Origin: Bacteroidales bacterium
GTDB lineage: Bacteria > Bacteroidota > Bacteroidia > Bacteroidales > ML635J-15
Assembly: GCA_016937855.1 (NCBI GenBank)
Contig: JAFGVU010000101.1
Span: 1 to 64,000 of the forward strand
Length of the DNA: 64,000 nucleotides
Direction: 5' to 3'
The position numbers and the translations under genes are program-made. The notes below the pieces were generated by a model, which saw nothing but the letters and a program-made list of their open reading frames with translations, was not told the origin of the DNA and searched no databases. Positions 11,558 to 20,688 of the stretch are shown in pieces. The stretch's first letter is position 1. Each line of letters begins with the position of its first letter.

Positions 11558-11740
11558 GGTGCAGCGCACAGTAACATCAGTAACCAATACAACAAGTACA
11601 AAAAAAGTAAGGTGCAGAGCACCGAAATATTATTAACCAAAACAACAAACGAGACAAATCAAGGTGCAGAGCACCGAAATATTATTACCATAACCAATAA
11701 CGGCGTCAACCCAAGGTGCAGAGCACCGTAATATTATTTA
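11558..11740. repeat. Four-copy intergenic array of GGTGC-AGA-GCACC hairpins at 51-53-bp period
   Basis: GGTGCAGCGCACA at 11558 (degenerate) and GGTGCAGAGCACCGwAATATTATT at 11611, 11663 and 11714. Confidence 0.9.
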
Positions 11741-11813
11741 CCTAAACAATTTTCCCAATTCATATCCCGTTATCACGATAAATTTTGCATTTTTGTAAAA
11801 TAATTAGAAAATA

Positions 11814-13499
11814 ATGAAATTTAATAAACATATTAGGCTTCTGTATTTTATCGGACTAATTGCAATAATCTTTTCATGTGCAAAACAGGTTGCTGTTAGC
11901 GGTGGCCCAAAAGATGTTACACCACCGGTAATGATAGAGGCAACTCCTCAAAACGGATCGGTTAACTTTGATTCAAAAATTGTTTATATCAAATTCGATG
12001 AATACATCAAATTAAATAATATTAATCAAAAACTCATTATTTCTCCTCCAATAGATGAAGCTCCGGTAATTACTATAAAAGGCAAAGGTGTTAAAATTAG
12101 TCTCAATCCCGAATTATTGGATGAAAAAACAACATATAGCCTTAATTTTAACGATGCAATTGCAGATAATAACGAGAATAATGCTCTACACAGTTTTGTA
12201 TATGCGTTTTCGACCGGACCACAAATTGACTCTCTTAGTTTTTCGGGCTCTGTTATTGATGCTTTTACCAGAAAACCTGTTGATGATGTGTGGGTAATTT
12301 TACATGATGTGTTTGCCGATTCTGCAATTAAAACATATAATCCGGCATATCTAACAAAGGTTGACAAAGACGGTAAGTTTATGATACCTTTTGTTCGCGA
12401 AAATAATTACCGAATATATGCTCTCCGAGATAACAACTTTAACTTTCTTTTCGATCTGCCCGATGAGGGAATTGCCTTTCTCGATAGTATTTATAGACCG
12501 GGTGTAGAAACTATAAGCTCATCTGATACTTCAGGAAAAATAACATATAGGTTTAAAAACTATCCTGCAAATATTGAGCTTCTTATTTTTGCCGAAAACA
12601 AACAAGCGCAGTTTATTAATTCATTTAATCGTTATAAACCCGATTATCTGGAATTCACATTTAATTCGACCCAATATTCAGAGTTTGATGTAGTGATTAA
12701 TGATGAAAACGCAATTATTTACTCTAAAGAAAATCCTGATACAGTAAAAATTTGGTTACAAAATAAAGAGGTTATTGATAATGATAGCATTAACGTATTG
12801 GTTAATTATCAAGATCCGGTATATCCCGACACAATCAGACACGACACTCTTGTTTTTAGAAAACCTGAAAATACACTTAGAGATAGCTTAATAGAAATAT
12901 CTATAAATAAAATCAAAGAACCACACAAAAAATTAAATCTAGTTTTAAGCTCACCGATAAATGAAATTAATTCAAAATTTCTAAAACTTGAATTTTTATC
13001 TGACTCTGTTTATTTACCAACCGAATTTACCTTGAAAGCCGATAGCACACATCCATTAAAAATAGAAATTGATGCTGAGTTTCTTGAAAAAACGGAGTAT
13101 CGCATTATTGTTGACAATGAATTTGTGAAAAACTCGTTTGGTTTATCAAACATTAAAGATACTTTAGAATTTAGTACGACATCAAGTGTTGAATATGGTA
13201 ATTTATTGATAAACTTTCCGAATTCCGATAAAAATTATATTGTACAATTACTTAAATCAGATGTAGTCGTTGCCGAGATAAATTCCACAAATGGAATAAC
13301 AGATTTTCAATTTATAAAACCTGCAACATACCGCATCCGGGCAATTGAGGATAATAATGGTAATTTAAGATGGGATACAGGAGTTTTCGACAATCATGTT
13401 CAACCCGAACCTGTTTATTATTATCCGGGTGAGTACGAAATCAGAAGTAATTGGAATCATGAAATAGATTGGAATCCAATTAATGACCTTAATAAGTAG
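11814..13499 (+). CDS. Ig-like (SbsA-type) domain lipoprotein
   Basis: Lipobox-like IIFSC; KQVAVSGGPKDVTPPVMIEATPQNGSVNF typical of Bacteroidetes Ig-like lipoproteins. Confidence 0.8.
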   Translation: MKFNKHIRLLYFIGLIAIIFSCAKQVAVSGGPKDVTPPVMIEATPQNGSVNFDSKIVYIKFDEYIKLNNINQKLIISPPIDEAPVITIKGKGVKISLNPELLDEKTTYSLNFNDAIADNNENNALHSFVYAFSTGPQIDSLSFSGSVIDAFTRKPVDDVWVILHDVFADSAIKTYNPAYLTKVDKDGKFMIPFVRENNYRIYALRDNNFNFLFDLPDEGIAFLDSIYRPGVETISSSDTSGKITYRFKNYPANIELLIFAENKQAQFINSFNRYKPDYLEFTFNSTQYSEFDVVINDENAIIYSKENPDTVKIWLQNKEVIDNDSINVLVNYQDPVYPDTIRHDTLVFRKPENTLRDSLIEISINKIKEPHKKLNLVLSSPINEINSKFLKLEFLSDSVYLPTEFTLKADSTHPLKIEIDAEFLEKTEYRIIVDNEFVKNSFGLSNIKDTLEFSTTSSVEYGNLLINFPNSDKNYIVQLLKSDVVVAEINSTNGITDFQFIKPATYRIRAIEDNNGNLRWDTGVFDNHVQPEPVYYYPGEYEIRSNWNHEIDWNPINDLNK

Positions 13500-13540
13500 G
13501 CTCTGCTGATTTTATCTTTCGATTTTCCGCTTAAAAGATA

Positions 13541-14518
13541 TTAACAGCCCAATTTACCAGTTCTAATTTTTTCTTTGATAGCATTAATCATATCATCGGA
13601 CATAGCCTCCAAATTATAACTAGGTTTCCAGCCCCACTCTTCGCGAGCAGCACTATCATCTATTGACATTGGCCACGAATCTGCGATAGCTTGTCTATAA
13701 TCAGGTTTATATTCTATCTCAAATCCCGGGACTCTTTTCGCGACAGCATCGGCAAGCTCTTTAGCAGAAAAACTCATTGCACCGACATTAAAATCACCGT
13801 GATGTTTTAAATTCGCAAAATCTGCTTGCATCAAATCAATTGTAGCTTTAAGACAATCGGGCATATACATCATTGGTAATCTAGTGTTTTCATTTACAAA
13901 ACAAGTGTATTTACCTTTTTGTACAGCATCAAAGTATATTGCTACAGCGTAATCAGTTGTTCCACCACCGGGCATAGTTTCGTGACTAATTATTCCGGGA
14001 TAACGTAATCCTCTTACATCAAGTCCATATTTTTTTACATAATAATCTGCAAGTAATTCACCGCTAACTTTTGTAATACCATACATTGTTGTTGGTCTTA
14101 ATATAGTTTCCTGTGGCGTATTTTCTCTTGGCGTTGATGGTCCAAATGCTGCAATTGAACTTGGTGTCAGAACTTGCTTTAGTTTCAATTCGCGAGCAAC
14201 TTCCATCACATTAATAAAGCCATTAATGTTTACATTCCATGCTAACATTGGGTGGCATTCACCAACTGCCGACAAAATTGCAGCAAAATTTACTATTGCA
14301 TCAATATTATGTTTTTTAACGATATCTGCTAAACGCTGAGCATCAGTAATATTCAATTGCTCAAATAATCCTGTCTCTTTTAATATCGGACAAACATCAT
14401 CTTTTAAGTCAGCTGAAACAATATTTTCGTTGCCGTAAATTCCTCTTAGTTTAACAACTAATTCTGATCCAATTTGACCACCGGCTCCAATTACAAGTAT
14501 TCTTTTTATATCTGTCAT
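13541..14518 (-). CDS. NAD-dependent epimerase-type L-threonine 3-dehydrogenase (SDR family)
   Basis: ILVIGAGGQIGSEL; YGITKVSGELL; RYPGIISHETMPGGGTTDYAV. Confidence 0.85.
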   Translation of the reverse strand: MTDIKRILVIGAGGQIGSELVVKLRGIYGNENIVSADLKDDVCPILKETGLFEQLNITDAQRLADIVKKHNIDAIVNFAAILSAVGECHPMLAWNVNINGFINVMEVARELKLKQVLTPSSIAAFGPSTPRENTPQETILRPTTMYGITKVSGELLADYYVKKYGLDVRGLRYPGIISHETMPGGGTTDYAVAIYFDAVQKGKYTCFVNENTRLPMMYMPDCLKATIDLMQADFANLKHHGDFNVGAMSFSAKELADAVAKRVPGFEIEYKPDYRQAIADSWPMSIDDSAAREEWGWKPSYNLEAMSDDMINAIKEKIRTGKLGC

Positions 14519-14655
14519 GAAATAATATTTTTTACAAATCTAAGATTTCTCGCAAAAGTAATAAAAAATATTTATCATGTTTCTTTTGTGTTATTCGACG
14601 AAAGGTTTTTTGTTAAAATTTTCAAAAAAAATTTGCATTTACATTTTATATATCC

Positions 14656-14680
14656 TATCTTTGACCAAACGTTCAGTCAA
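14656..14680 (+). promoter_or_regulatory. Promoter -7 element overlapping a putative TetR operator
   Basis: TATCTTTG (14656-14663, TAnnTTTG type) overlapping imperfect palindrome TTGACCAAACGTTCAGTCAA (14661-14680), 26 bp upstream of the TetR gene. Confidence 0.65.
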
Positions 14681-14705
14681 AAAACACAATTAATAATAGT
14701 ATTAT

Positions 14706-15302
14706 ATGTCGCCCAGAACAGCAAAACAATACGAAGAAATAAGAACAGATAAGCGAAAACAGATAATGGAAGCAGCTGTTAAGCTTTTTGCAGAAAAGGG
14801 ATTTCATGCAGCCTCAATCAGTTTGATAGCAAAAGAAGCCGGAATTTCTAAAGGTTTAATCTACAATTACTTTGACAGTAAGGAAACACTGCTAAAGGAA
14901 ATTATGGATGAGTTAACAACTCAGGTAATGGATTTGATGAATCCTGATCACGATGACGAGATTACATCTCAGGAAATGGAAGATTTTTTCTCTCTAATAA
15001 TAAAATTACTAAAAGATAACCACGAGCACTGGAAACTGTATTTTCAGTTATCTATGAAAAAAGATGTTTTCGAGATAATACAAAAAGACTATCATAGTGA
15101 TAGAATTCAAAAAAGTCAGGCATTGATTTACAAATATTTTTCCGAAAGATTTACTAATCCGCAACTTGAAATGTTTGTATTCTCATCTATTTTTAAGGGA
15201 TTTGCAATGCAATATGTATATGCTCCTGAGATGTTTCCTGACGAAATAATTGACCAATTTAAAAACAGATTAATTAACATGTTCATTAAAGATAAAATGT
15301 AA
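14706..15302 (+). CDS. TetR/AcrR family transcriptional regulator
   Basis: N-terminal HTH: RKQIMEAAVKLFAEKGFHAASISLIAKEAGISKGLIYNYFDSKETLLKEI. Confidence 0.93.
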   Translation: MSPRTAKQYEEIRTDKRKQIMEAAVKLFAEKGFHAASISLIAKEAGISKGLIYNYFDSKETLLKEIMDELTTQVMDLMNPDHDDEITSQEMEDFFSLIIKLLKDNHEHWKLYFQLSMKKDVFEIIQKDYHSDRIQKSQALIYKYFSERFTNPQLEMFVFSSIFKGFAMQYVYAPEMFPDEIIDQFKNRLINMFIKDKM

Positions 15303-15325
15303 AAAACATTAAACGCTCTAAAGAT

Positions 15326-16072
15326 ATGAAACCAAAAATCCAACTTTTAATTGTCGCTACATTTATTAGTATTGTAATATATGCTCAAAATGCGACCGAG
15401 ATTGTTAGCCGCGCTCATGAAAAAACAAATGGAAATTCGAATTACACCGAAATGACAATGAAAATTGTTCGCCCTACTTATGAACGTAGTATTTCGATGA
15501 AAGCATGGTCATTAGGAACAGACTTTTCGATGGTTTACATTACTGCACCTGCAAAAGAAAAGGGACAAGTTCACATGAAACGCGAAAAAGAAATGTGGAA
15601 TTGGCAACCGGCGATTAACCGTATGATAAAACTTCCGCCTTCGATGATGATGCAATCGTGGATGGGAAGTGATTTTACAAATGATGATTTAATAAATCAG
15701 GCTTCGATTGTAAATGACTATACTCACAATTTAATTGGTGAGGAAAAATATGAAACTTATTCATGTTATAAAATCGAACTTACCCCTAAAGAAAACTCTA
15801 ATGTGGTTTGGGGAAAAATTGTTTTGCTTATTACTAAAGATGACGAATTCATTCTAAAATCGGAATATTTTGATGAAGACAATGACTTGATTAAGACTGA
15901 GCTCGCTTCAGATATTAAAATCTTAGGTGGCAAAAAAATTCCAACAAAATTCACAACAATTCCTGCCGACAAAAAAGGGAATAAAACCATTTTAATTATG
16001 GACAATATTGTTTTTGATTACAAATTAGACGAGTCGTTTTTTACCCAACAGAATATGAAAAAAATTAAGTAG
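15326..16072 (+). CDS. Outer membrane lipoprotein-sorting protein-like (LolA-like) periplasmic protein
   Basis: Signal peptide; NYTEMTMKIVRPTYERSISMKAWSLGTDFSMVYITAPAKEKGQVHMKREKEMWNWQPAINRMIKLPPSMMMQSWMGSDFTNDDL. Confidence 0.85.
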   Translation: MKPKIQLLIVATFISIVIYAQNATEIVSRAHEKTNGNSNYTEMTMKIVRPTYERSISMKAWSLGTDFSMVYITAPAKEKGQVHMKREKEMWNWQPAINRMIKLPPSMMMQSWMGSDFTNDDLINQASIVNDYTHNLIGEEKYETYSCYKIELTPKENSNVVWGKIVLLITKDDEFILKSEYFDEDNDLIKTELASDIKILGGKKIPTKFTTIPADKKGNKTILIMDNIVFDYKLDESFFTQQNMKKIK

Positions 16073-16167
16073 TGCAAAAAACTTGTAGTAAAATTTATAC
16101 TATCTATAAATAACAAAAAATGAAAAAAAACATCACCATAAACCAACAAACCCCAACCACTCTAGGC

Positions 16168-16211
16168 ATCCCGAGAAAATCACGAACCTCAGGTTCGAGG
16201 ATCCTCGGGAT
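16168..16211. repeat. Intergenic palindromic element (nested hairpins)
   Basis: ATCCCGAG...CTCGGGAT enclosing CGAACCT-C-AGGTTCG; also GAGGATCCTC. Confidence 0.7.
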
Positions 16212-16317
16212 AACGGGACAGAAATTGCACATAAAATTATTCACAATTACAGTTTTCTCTTTTAACCTCGTTAAATATAAAAATTCCACTAAGCAATTTC
16301 ATATTCTCGAGGATTCT

Positions 16318-16354
16318 CGAAGAATAACAAAAATCGCAGATTTTTTATTCTTCG
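16318..16354. repeat. Long intergenic hairpin
   Basis: CGAAGAATAACAAAAATC-GCA-GATTTTTTATTCTTCG. Confidence 0.7.
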
Positions 16355-16364
16355 GAACTTTAAA

Positions 16365-16400
16365 CACTCTAGGCACTCCAAACACTATAGACACTTCAAA
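16365..16400. repeat. 9-nt periodic degenerate array (CACTCTAGG type)
   Basis: CACTCTAGG CACTCCAAA CACTATAGA CACTTCAAA, 18 nt upstream of an ATG. Confidence 0.75.
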
Positions 16401-16418
16401 AACTCAAAAATAAAAACC

Positions 16419-17636
16419 ATGAACTACTTTAAACTCGCATGGCGCAACATTTGGCGGAATAAGAAACGGACACTGATTACAGCCGCTTCGGTTTTCTTTG
16501 CATTATTTCTTGCTATTTTGATGGTTGGACTGCAAGAAGGAACCTATGCACACATGATAAAAATTTCGGTCGAAGATTTTTATGGATATGCACAAGTTCA
16601 CGGAAAAGGCTTTTCCGAAGACAAAACTCTAACAAACTCGCTGGAATACAATCAGGAGATAATTGATTATCTTAACTCAAACAAAAATGTAAAACAAATT
16701 CAGCCACGAATCGAAAGCTTTGCACTAAGCGCTTTTTCTGATAAGTCAAAAGGAATAGTAATATTGGGCGTTGACCCGAATCTGGAATTCGAAAAGCCAA
16801 CAATTAAAAAAAGACTGGTTGCAGGCAATTTCGATGAAATATATGACAACGGAATCGTTATTACCGAAAAACTTGCCGAATATTTAGGAGCAGAAATAGG
16901 AGACTCTCTCGCTTTAATTGGTCAAGGCTACCAAGGAATAAGTGCTGTTGGATTATATAAAATAGTTGCAACAATCTCGATGCCTAATCCAATGTTAAAC
17001 TCCGGTCTTGCTTATCTTGATATCAAAACTGCACAAGAGCTTTTTAGTCTCGAAAACAGACTTACAGGTCTTTCGTTAAGTTTTAATGATAATAGAAAAT
17101 TTAAAGAAACAACTCAAGAACTTCGATCCAATCTACCAGAAGGATATGAAATTTTTCACTGGGAAGAAGAAATGCCCGAAATAAAACAATTTGTCGAATC
17201 AGATCGTGCCGGGGGTCAAATTTTCTTGGTGATATTATATATTATCATTGGATTCGGCATATTTGGAACAGCACTAATGATGATTGCCGAAAGAATCAAA
17301 GAATTTGGAATTATGGTTGCCGTTGGAATGCAAAAGATGAAAATCGTAATTTTAGTAGGAGTCGAAATGCTTTATATAACAAGTTTGGGAATAATTGCAT
17401 CTATTGTTTTTAGTATTCCTATTATGTATTATCTTAACATCAACCCCATCACTTTTACCGGAGACATGGCAAAAACCTATGAGTCTTATGGCTTTGAGCC
17501 CGTTATGCCGGCTGCTTTTCAGCTCGATTATTTTATTAACCAACCAATAGTTGTTATTATCATTACGATTATCGCAATTATTTATCCGCTATGGGGAATA
17601 AGCAAACTCGATGTGATTAAATCAATTAGAAAATAA
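16419..17636 (+). CDS. ABC transporter permease (FtsX/MacB/LolE type)
   Basis: MNYFKLAWRNIWRNKKRTLITAASVFFALFLAI; C-terminal TM block. Confidence 0.9.
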   Translation: MNYFKLAWRNIWRNKKRTLITAASVFFALFLAILMVGLQEGTYAHMIKISVEDFYGYAQVHGKGFSEDKTLTNSLEYNQEIIDYLNSNKNVKQIQPRIESFALSAFSDKSKGIVILGVDPNLEFEKPTIKKRLVAGNFDEIYDNGIVITEKLAEYLGAEIGDSLALIGQGYQGISAVGLYKIVATISMPNPMLNSGLAYLDIKTAQELFSLENRLTGLSLSFNDNRKFKETTQELRSNLPEGYEIFHWEEEMPEIKQFVESDRAGGQIFLVILYIIIGFGIFGTALMMIAERIKEFGIMVAVGMQKMKIVILVGVEMLYITSLGIIASIVFSIPIMYYLNINPITFTGDMAKTYESYGFEPVMPAAFQLDYFINQPIVVIIITIIAIIYPLWGISKLDVIKSIRK

Positions 17637-17649
17637 TAAACCAAATATT

Positions 17650-18873
17650 ATGGAAATCATTAAAATAGCATGGAGAAATATCTGGCGTAATAAAGCAAGA
17701 AGCTTGGTAATTCTTATTTCGGTAAGTATAGGTATGGTTGGCGGAATATTTGCCACCGCTGCCATGATAGGTATGACAAATCAAAGAATTGACACTGCAA
17801 TAAAAACCGAAATATCACACATACAGCTTCATAATCCTAAGTTTATTGATAATCAGGAACAGGAATACTATCTCGAAAATACTGATGAACTGGTCGCAAA
17901 AATATCCAAAAGCAATTCTGTTTCGGCGGTTTCAACGCGATTAAAAATATCGGCAATGATAAGCTCTGCTGAAACAGCATCCGGAGTAATTATAAATGGT
18001 GTGGTTCCGGCTGATGAAATGAAAATATCAAATTTATCAACCAAAATTATTGAAGGCGAATATTTTACAGAAAACAAAACCAACGATATCGTAATTAGTC
18101 AAAAACTTGCTGATAAACTTAAACTTGGGATTAAATCAAAACTTGTTCTAACATTTCAGGATGCTGATGGAAATATTGTAAGCAATAATTACAAAGTTTG
18201 CGGAATTTATCGCACAAACAATCAAATGTTTGATGAAATGCAGGTTTTTGTTAAAAAAGCACCACTAGGAGATATTTGTGGATATGATGAAAACACTGCT
18301 CAAGAAATTGCAGTTTTATTAAACAATAACGAAACCCTTACAGAAACCGAAGATGAGATTAAAAGCATTGTCGGCGATAAAATTTTGGTGAGATCCTGGA
18401 AAAAAATCAGTCCCGATTTAGGAATGTTAACCGATATGATGGCGCAATATTCGGGTTATATTTTGGGAATAATTTTGATGGCTCTGGCATTTGGAATAAT
18501 CAACACTATGCTAATGGCAATACTTGAACGCAAAAAAGAACTTGGAATGATGATGGCAATTGGCATGAACAAACCGAAAATTAGGGCAATGATAGTTTGG
18601 GAAACCGTATTTTTAACATTTACGGGAACTATTGTTGGGATGACAATTGCACAAATTTTGGTTTCATATTTCGGCAAAGTTGGAATTAATCTGGCAATGT
18701 ATGCTGAAGGGTTCGAGGCAGTTGGATTTGAAGCAATGTTATATCCTGCTCTAAACACAGGGTTCTACATTCAGGTTGTTGTGCTAACAGTATTTACAGC
18801 ATTATTCTCAGCAATATTCCCAATTAGAAGAGCAATAAAAATGAATCCGGCAGAGGTTTTACGAACGGAGTAA
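17650..18873 (+). CDS. ABC transporter permease (FtsX/MacB/LolC type)
   Basis: MEIIKIAWRNIWRNKARSLVILISVSIGMVGG; LMAILERKKELGMMMAIGMNKPKI. Confidence 0.9.
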   Translation: MEIIKIAWRNIWRNKARSLVILISVSIGMVGGIFATAAMIGMTNQRIDTAIKTEISHIQLHNPKFIDNQEQEYYLENTDELVAKISKSNSVSAVSTRLKISAMISSAETASGVIINGVVPADEMKISNLSTKIIEGEYFTENKTNDIVISQKLADKLKLGIKSKLVLTFQDADGNIVSNNYKVCGIYRTNNQMFDEMQVFVKKAPLGDICGYDENTAQEIAVLLNNNETLTETEDEIKSIVGDKILVRSWKKISPDLGMLTDMMAQYSGYILGIILMALAFGIINTMLMAILERKKELGMMMAIGMNKPKIRAMIVWETVFLTFTGTIVGMTIAQILVSYFGKVGINLAMYAEGFEAVGFEAMLYPALNTGFYIQVVVLTVFTALFSAIFPIRRAIKMNPAEVLRTE

Positions 18874-18935
18874 GTTAAAATATACGTAAAATTAAAAAGA
18901 AATAGAATGAAACACATTAACAACTACATAAAAAA

Positions 18936-18971
18936 CACTCTCGCCACTTTAGACACTTTAGGCACTTAAAA
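18936..18971. repeat. 9-nt periodic degenerate array (CACTTTAGR type)
   Basis: CACTCTCGC CACTTTAGA CACTTTAGG CACTTAAAA, 9 nt upstream of the ATPase ATG. Confidence 0.75.
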
Positions 18972-18980
18972 TTATACATC

Positions 18981-19664
18981 ATGAAAATAATAGAAATCAA
19001 AAACCTACACAAAATTTACACCGAGACAGCAGTTCCGGTAAAGGCGGTAAACGGAATAGATTTAAGCTTTGACCAAGGTGAATTTACGGCAATTGTTGGT
19101 CCTTCGGGATCGGGAAAAACGACTTTTCTAAATATGCTTGGCGGCTTGGATAAACCTAGCGAAGGCGAAGTAATAATTGATGGAATTAATATCGGAAGTT
19201 TGAGTTCAAAACAAGTAATCGATTTCCGATTAAGGAATATTGGCTTTGTTTTTCAGGCATATAACTTAATTCCGGTTTTAACGGCAAAGGAGAATGTCGA
19301 ATTTATTATGCAGCTGCAAAATCAAGACAAAAAAGAAAGAGAAGCTCGTGCTATTGAAATGCTAAAAGCAGTTGGGCTGGGCGAAAGAATAAATAATAGA
19401 CCGGCAAAACTCTCCGGAGGAGAACAGCAACGAGTAGCTGTAGCAAGAGCTTTGGCTTCAAAACCAAAATTCATTCTTGCCGACGAACCAACGGCAAATC
19501 TCGATTCTGCATCAACAAATAATTTGCTCGAAATAATGCAGGAGCTTAATAAAAAAGAAAATATCACATTCATTTTCTCAACTCACGACCAACGTGTAGT
19601 TAACAAAGCAAGAAGAGTGATTACAATCGATGATGGCAAGGTAAAAACTGATGTTAAGATTTAA
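18981..19664 (+). CDS. ABC transporter ATP-binding protein (LolD/MacB-like)
   Basis: Walker [17 protein letters not shown]; signature [15 protein letters not shown]; Walker B ILADEPT. Confidence 0.95.
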   Translation: MKIIEIKNLHKIYTETAVPVKAVNGIDLSFDQGEFTAIVGPSGSGKTTFLNMLGGLDKPSEGEVIIDGINIGSLSSKQVIDFRLRNIGFVFQAYNLIPVLTAKENVEFIMQLQNQDKKEREARAIEMLKAVGLGERINNRPAKLSGGEQQRVAVARALASKPKFILADEPTANLDSASTNNLLEIMQELNKKENITFIFSTHDQRVVNKARRVITIDDGKVKTDVKI

Positions 19665-19742
19665 CAATTGTGAATAAATTAAAGTCGATTATCTTTTTAC
19701 CTTTAATCATCCTTTAGTATCTTTACAACAAACACATTTGCT

Positions 19743-20579
19743 ATGACAAAAGAAAATTCAATAAAAGTTTTTGAACAGAAACAAGTTCGCACACATTGGG
19801 AAGCAGACCAAGAAAAATGGTATTTTTCGATTATTGATATTATCGGGATATTAACTGACAGTCCTAATCCAAGAAAGTATTGGAGCGTTTTAAAATCTAG
19901 ACTTAGAAAAGAAGGAAGCGAGTTGGCAACAAATTGTAGTCAACTGAAAATGTTGTCAACTGATGGTAAATATTATAAAACCGATGTTGCTGATACTGAG
20001 CAAATTTTCAGATTAATTCAATCTGTTCCTTCGAAAAAAGCCGAGCCTTTTAAACTTTGGTTAGCACAGGTTGGGCGTGAACGAATTGATGAAATTGAAG
20101 ACCCCGAAATTGGTATTGACCGACTTATGGAGACATATTTGCGAAAAGGCTACAGCAAAGATTGGATTAATCAACGTTTAAAAAGTATAGAAGTAAGAAA
20201 AGAGCTGACAGACGAGTGGGAAACACGTGGTGTTCAAAAGGGGCAGGAGTTTGCAATACTAACCGATGATATTACAAAAGCATGGAGCGGTCTGTCCACA
20301 AAAGATTATAAGGTCTTAAAAGATTTGAAGAAAGAAAATCTTCGCGACCACATGACTAATCTAGAATTAGTTCTTAATATGCTCGCCGAGGCAACAACAA
20401 CTGAAATCTCGAAAGAAAAAAAACCTAATACATTTAATGAAAATCGCAAAATCGCAAAGCAAGGTGGTACAATTGCCGGTAATACCAGACGAGAAATTGA
20501 AGAAAAGACAGGAAAAAAAATAGTAAGCGGTAAAAATGCTAAAGAAATTAATCCTAAGAAAAATATTAAATTAGATTAA
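19743..20579 (+). CDS. BRO-N / DinD-like phage-antirepressor-type protein
   Basis: KVFEQKQVRTHWEADQEKWYFSIIDIIGILTDSPNPRKYWSVLKSRLRKEGSEL; AKQGGTIAGNTRREIEEKTGKKIVSGKN. Confidence 0.8.
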   Translation: MTKENSIKVFEQKQVRTHWEADQEKWYFSIIDIIGILTDSPNPRKYWSVLKSRLRKEGSELATNCSQLKMLSTDGKYYKTDVADTEQIFRLIQSVPSKKAEPFKLWLAQVGRERIDEIEDPEIGIDRLMETYLRKGYSKDWINQRLKSIEVRKELTDEWETRGVQKGQEFAILTDDITKAWSGLSTKDYKVLKDLKKENLRDHMTNLELVLNMLAEATTTEISKEKKPNTFNENRKIAKQGGTIAGNTRREIEEKTGKKIVSGKNAKEINPKKNIKLD

Positions 20580-20599
20580 GAATAAAACAGGCAAAGAGT

Positions 20600-20659
20600 T
20601 TCGACTATACTCGAAATAATACGCAATAAATTCAAATGATTCGACTGTAGTCGAAATAA
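20600..20659. promoter_or_regulatory. Pair of TTCGACT..AGTCGAA-type palindromes upstream of the AAA ATPase
   Basis: TTCGACTATACTCGAAATAA (20600-20619) and TTCGACTGTAGTCGAAATAA (20640-20659), 40-bp spacing; TATATTTG -7-like element follows. Confidence 0.55.
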
Positions 20660-20688
20660 AATTTGTATATTTGCATAAAACAAATATT

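Noticed and set aside
11558-11740. CRISPR array
   Set aside because: Repeat core only about 13-25 nt, linkers A/C-rich and mutually similar, first repeat degenerate, no cas genes.
14474-14752. 92-aa ORF between the threonine dehydrogenase-like and TetR genes
   Set aside because: Overlaps the TetR promoter/operator and start; composition and position indicate a chance ORF.
16120-16413. 97-aa ORF before the permease gene
   Set aside because: Lies over palindromes and 9-nt repeats; its Thr-rich tail (TLNTLGTPNTIDTSKTQK) is a by-product of the 9-mer array.
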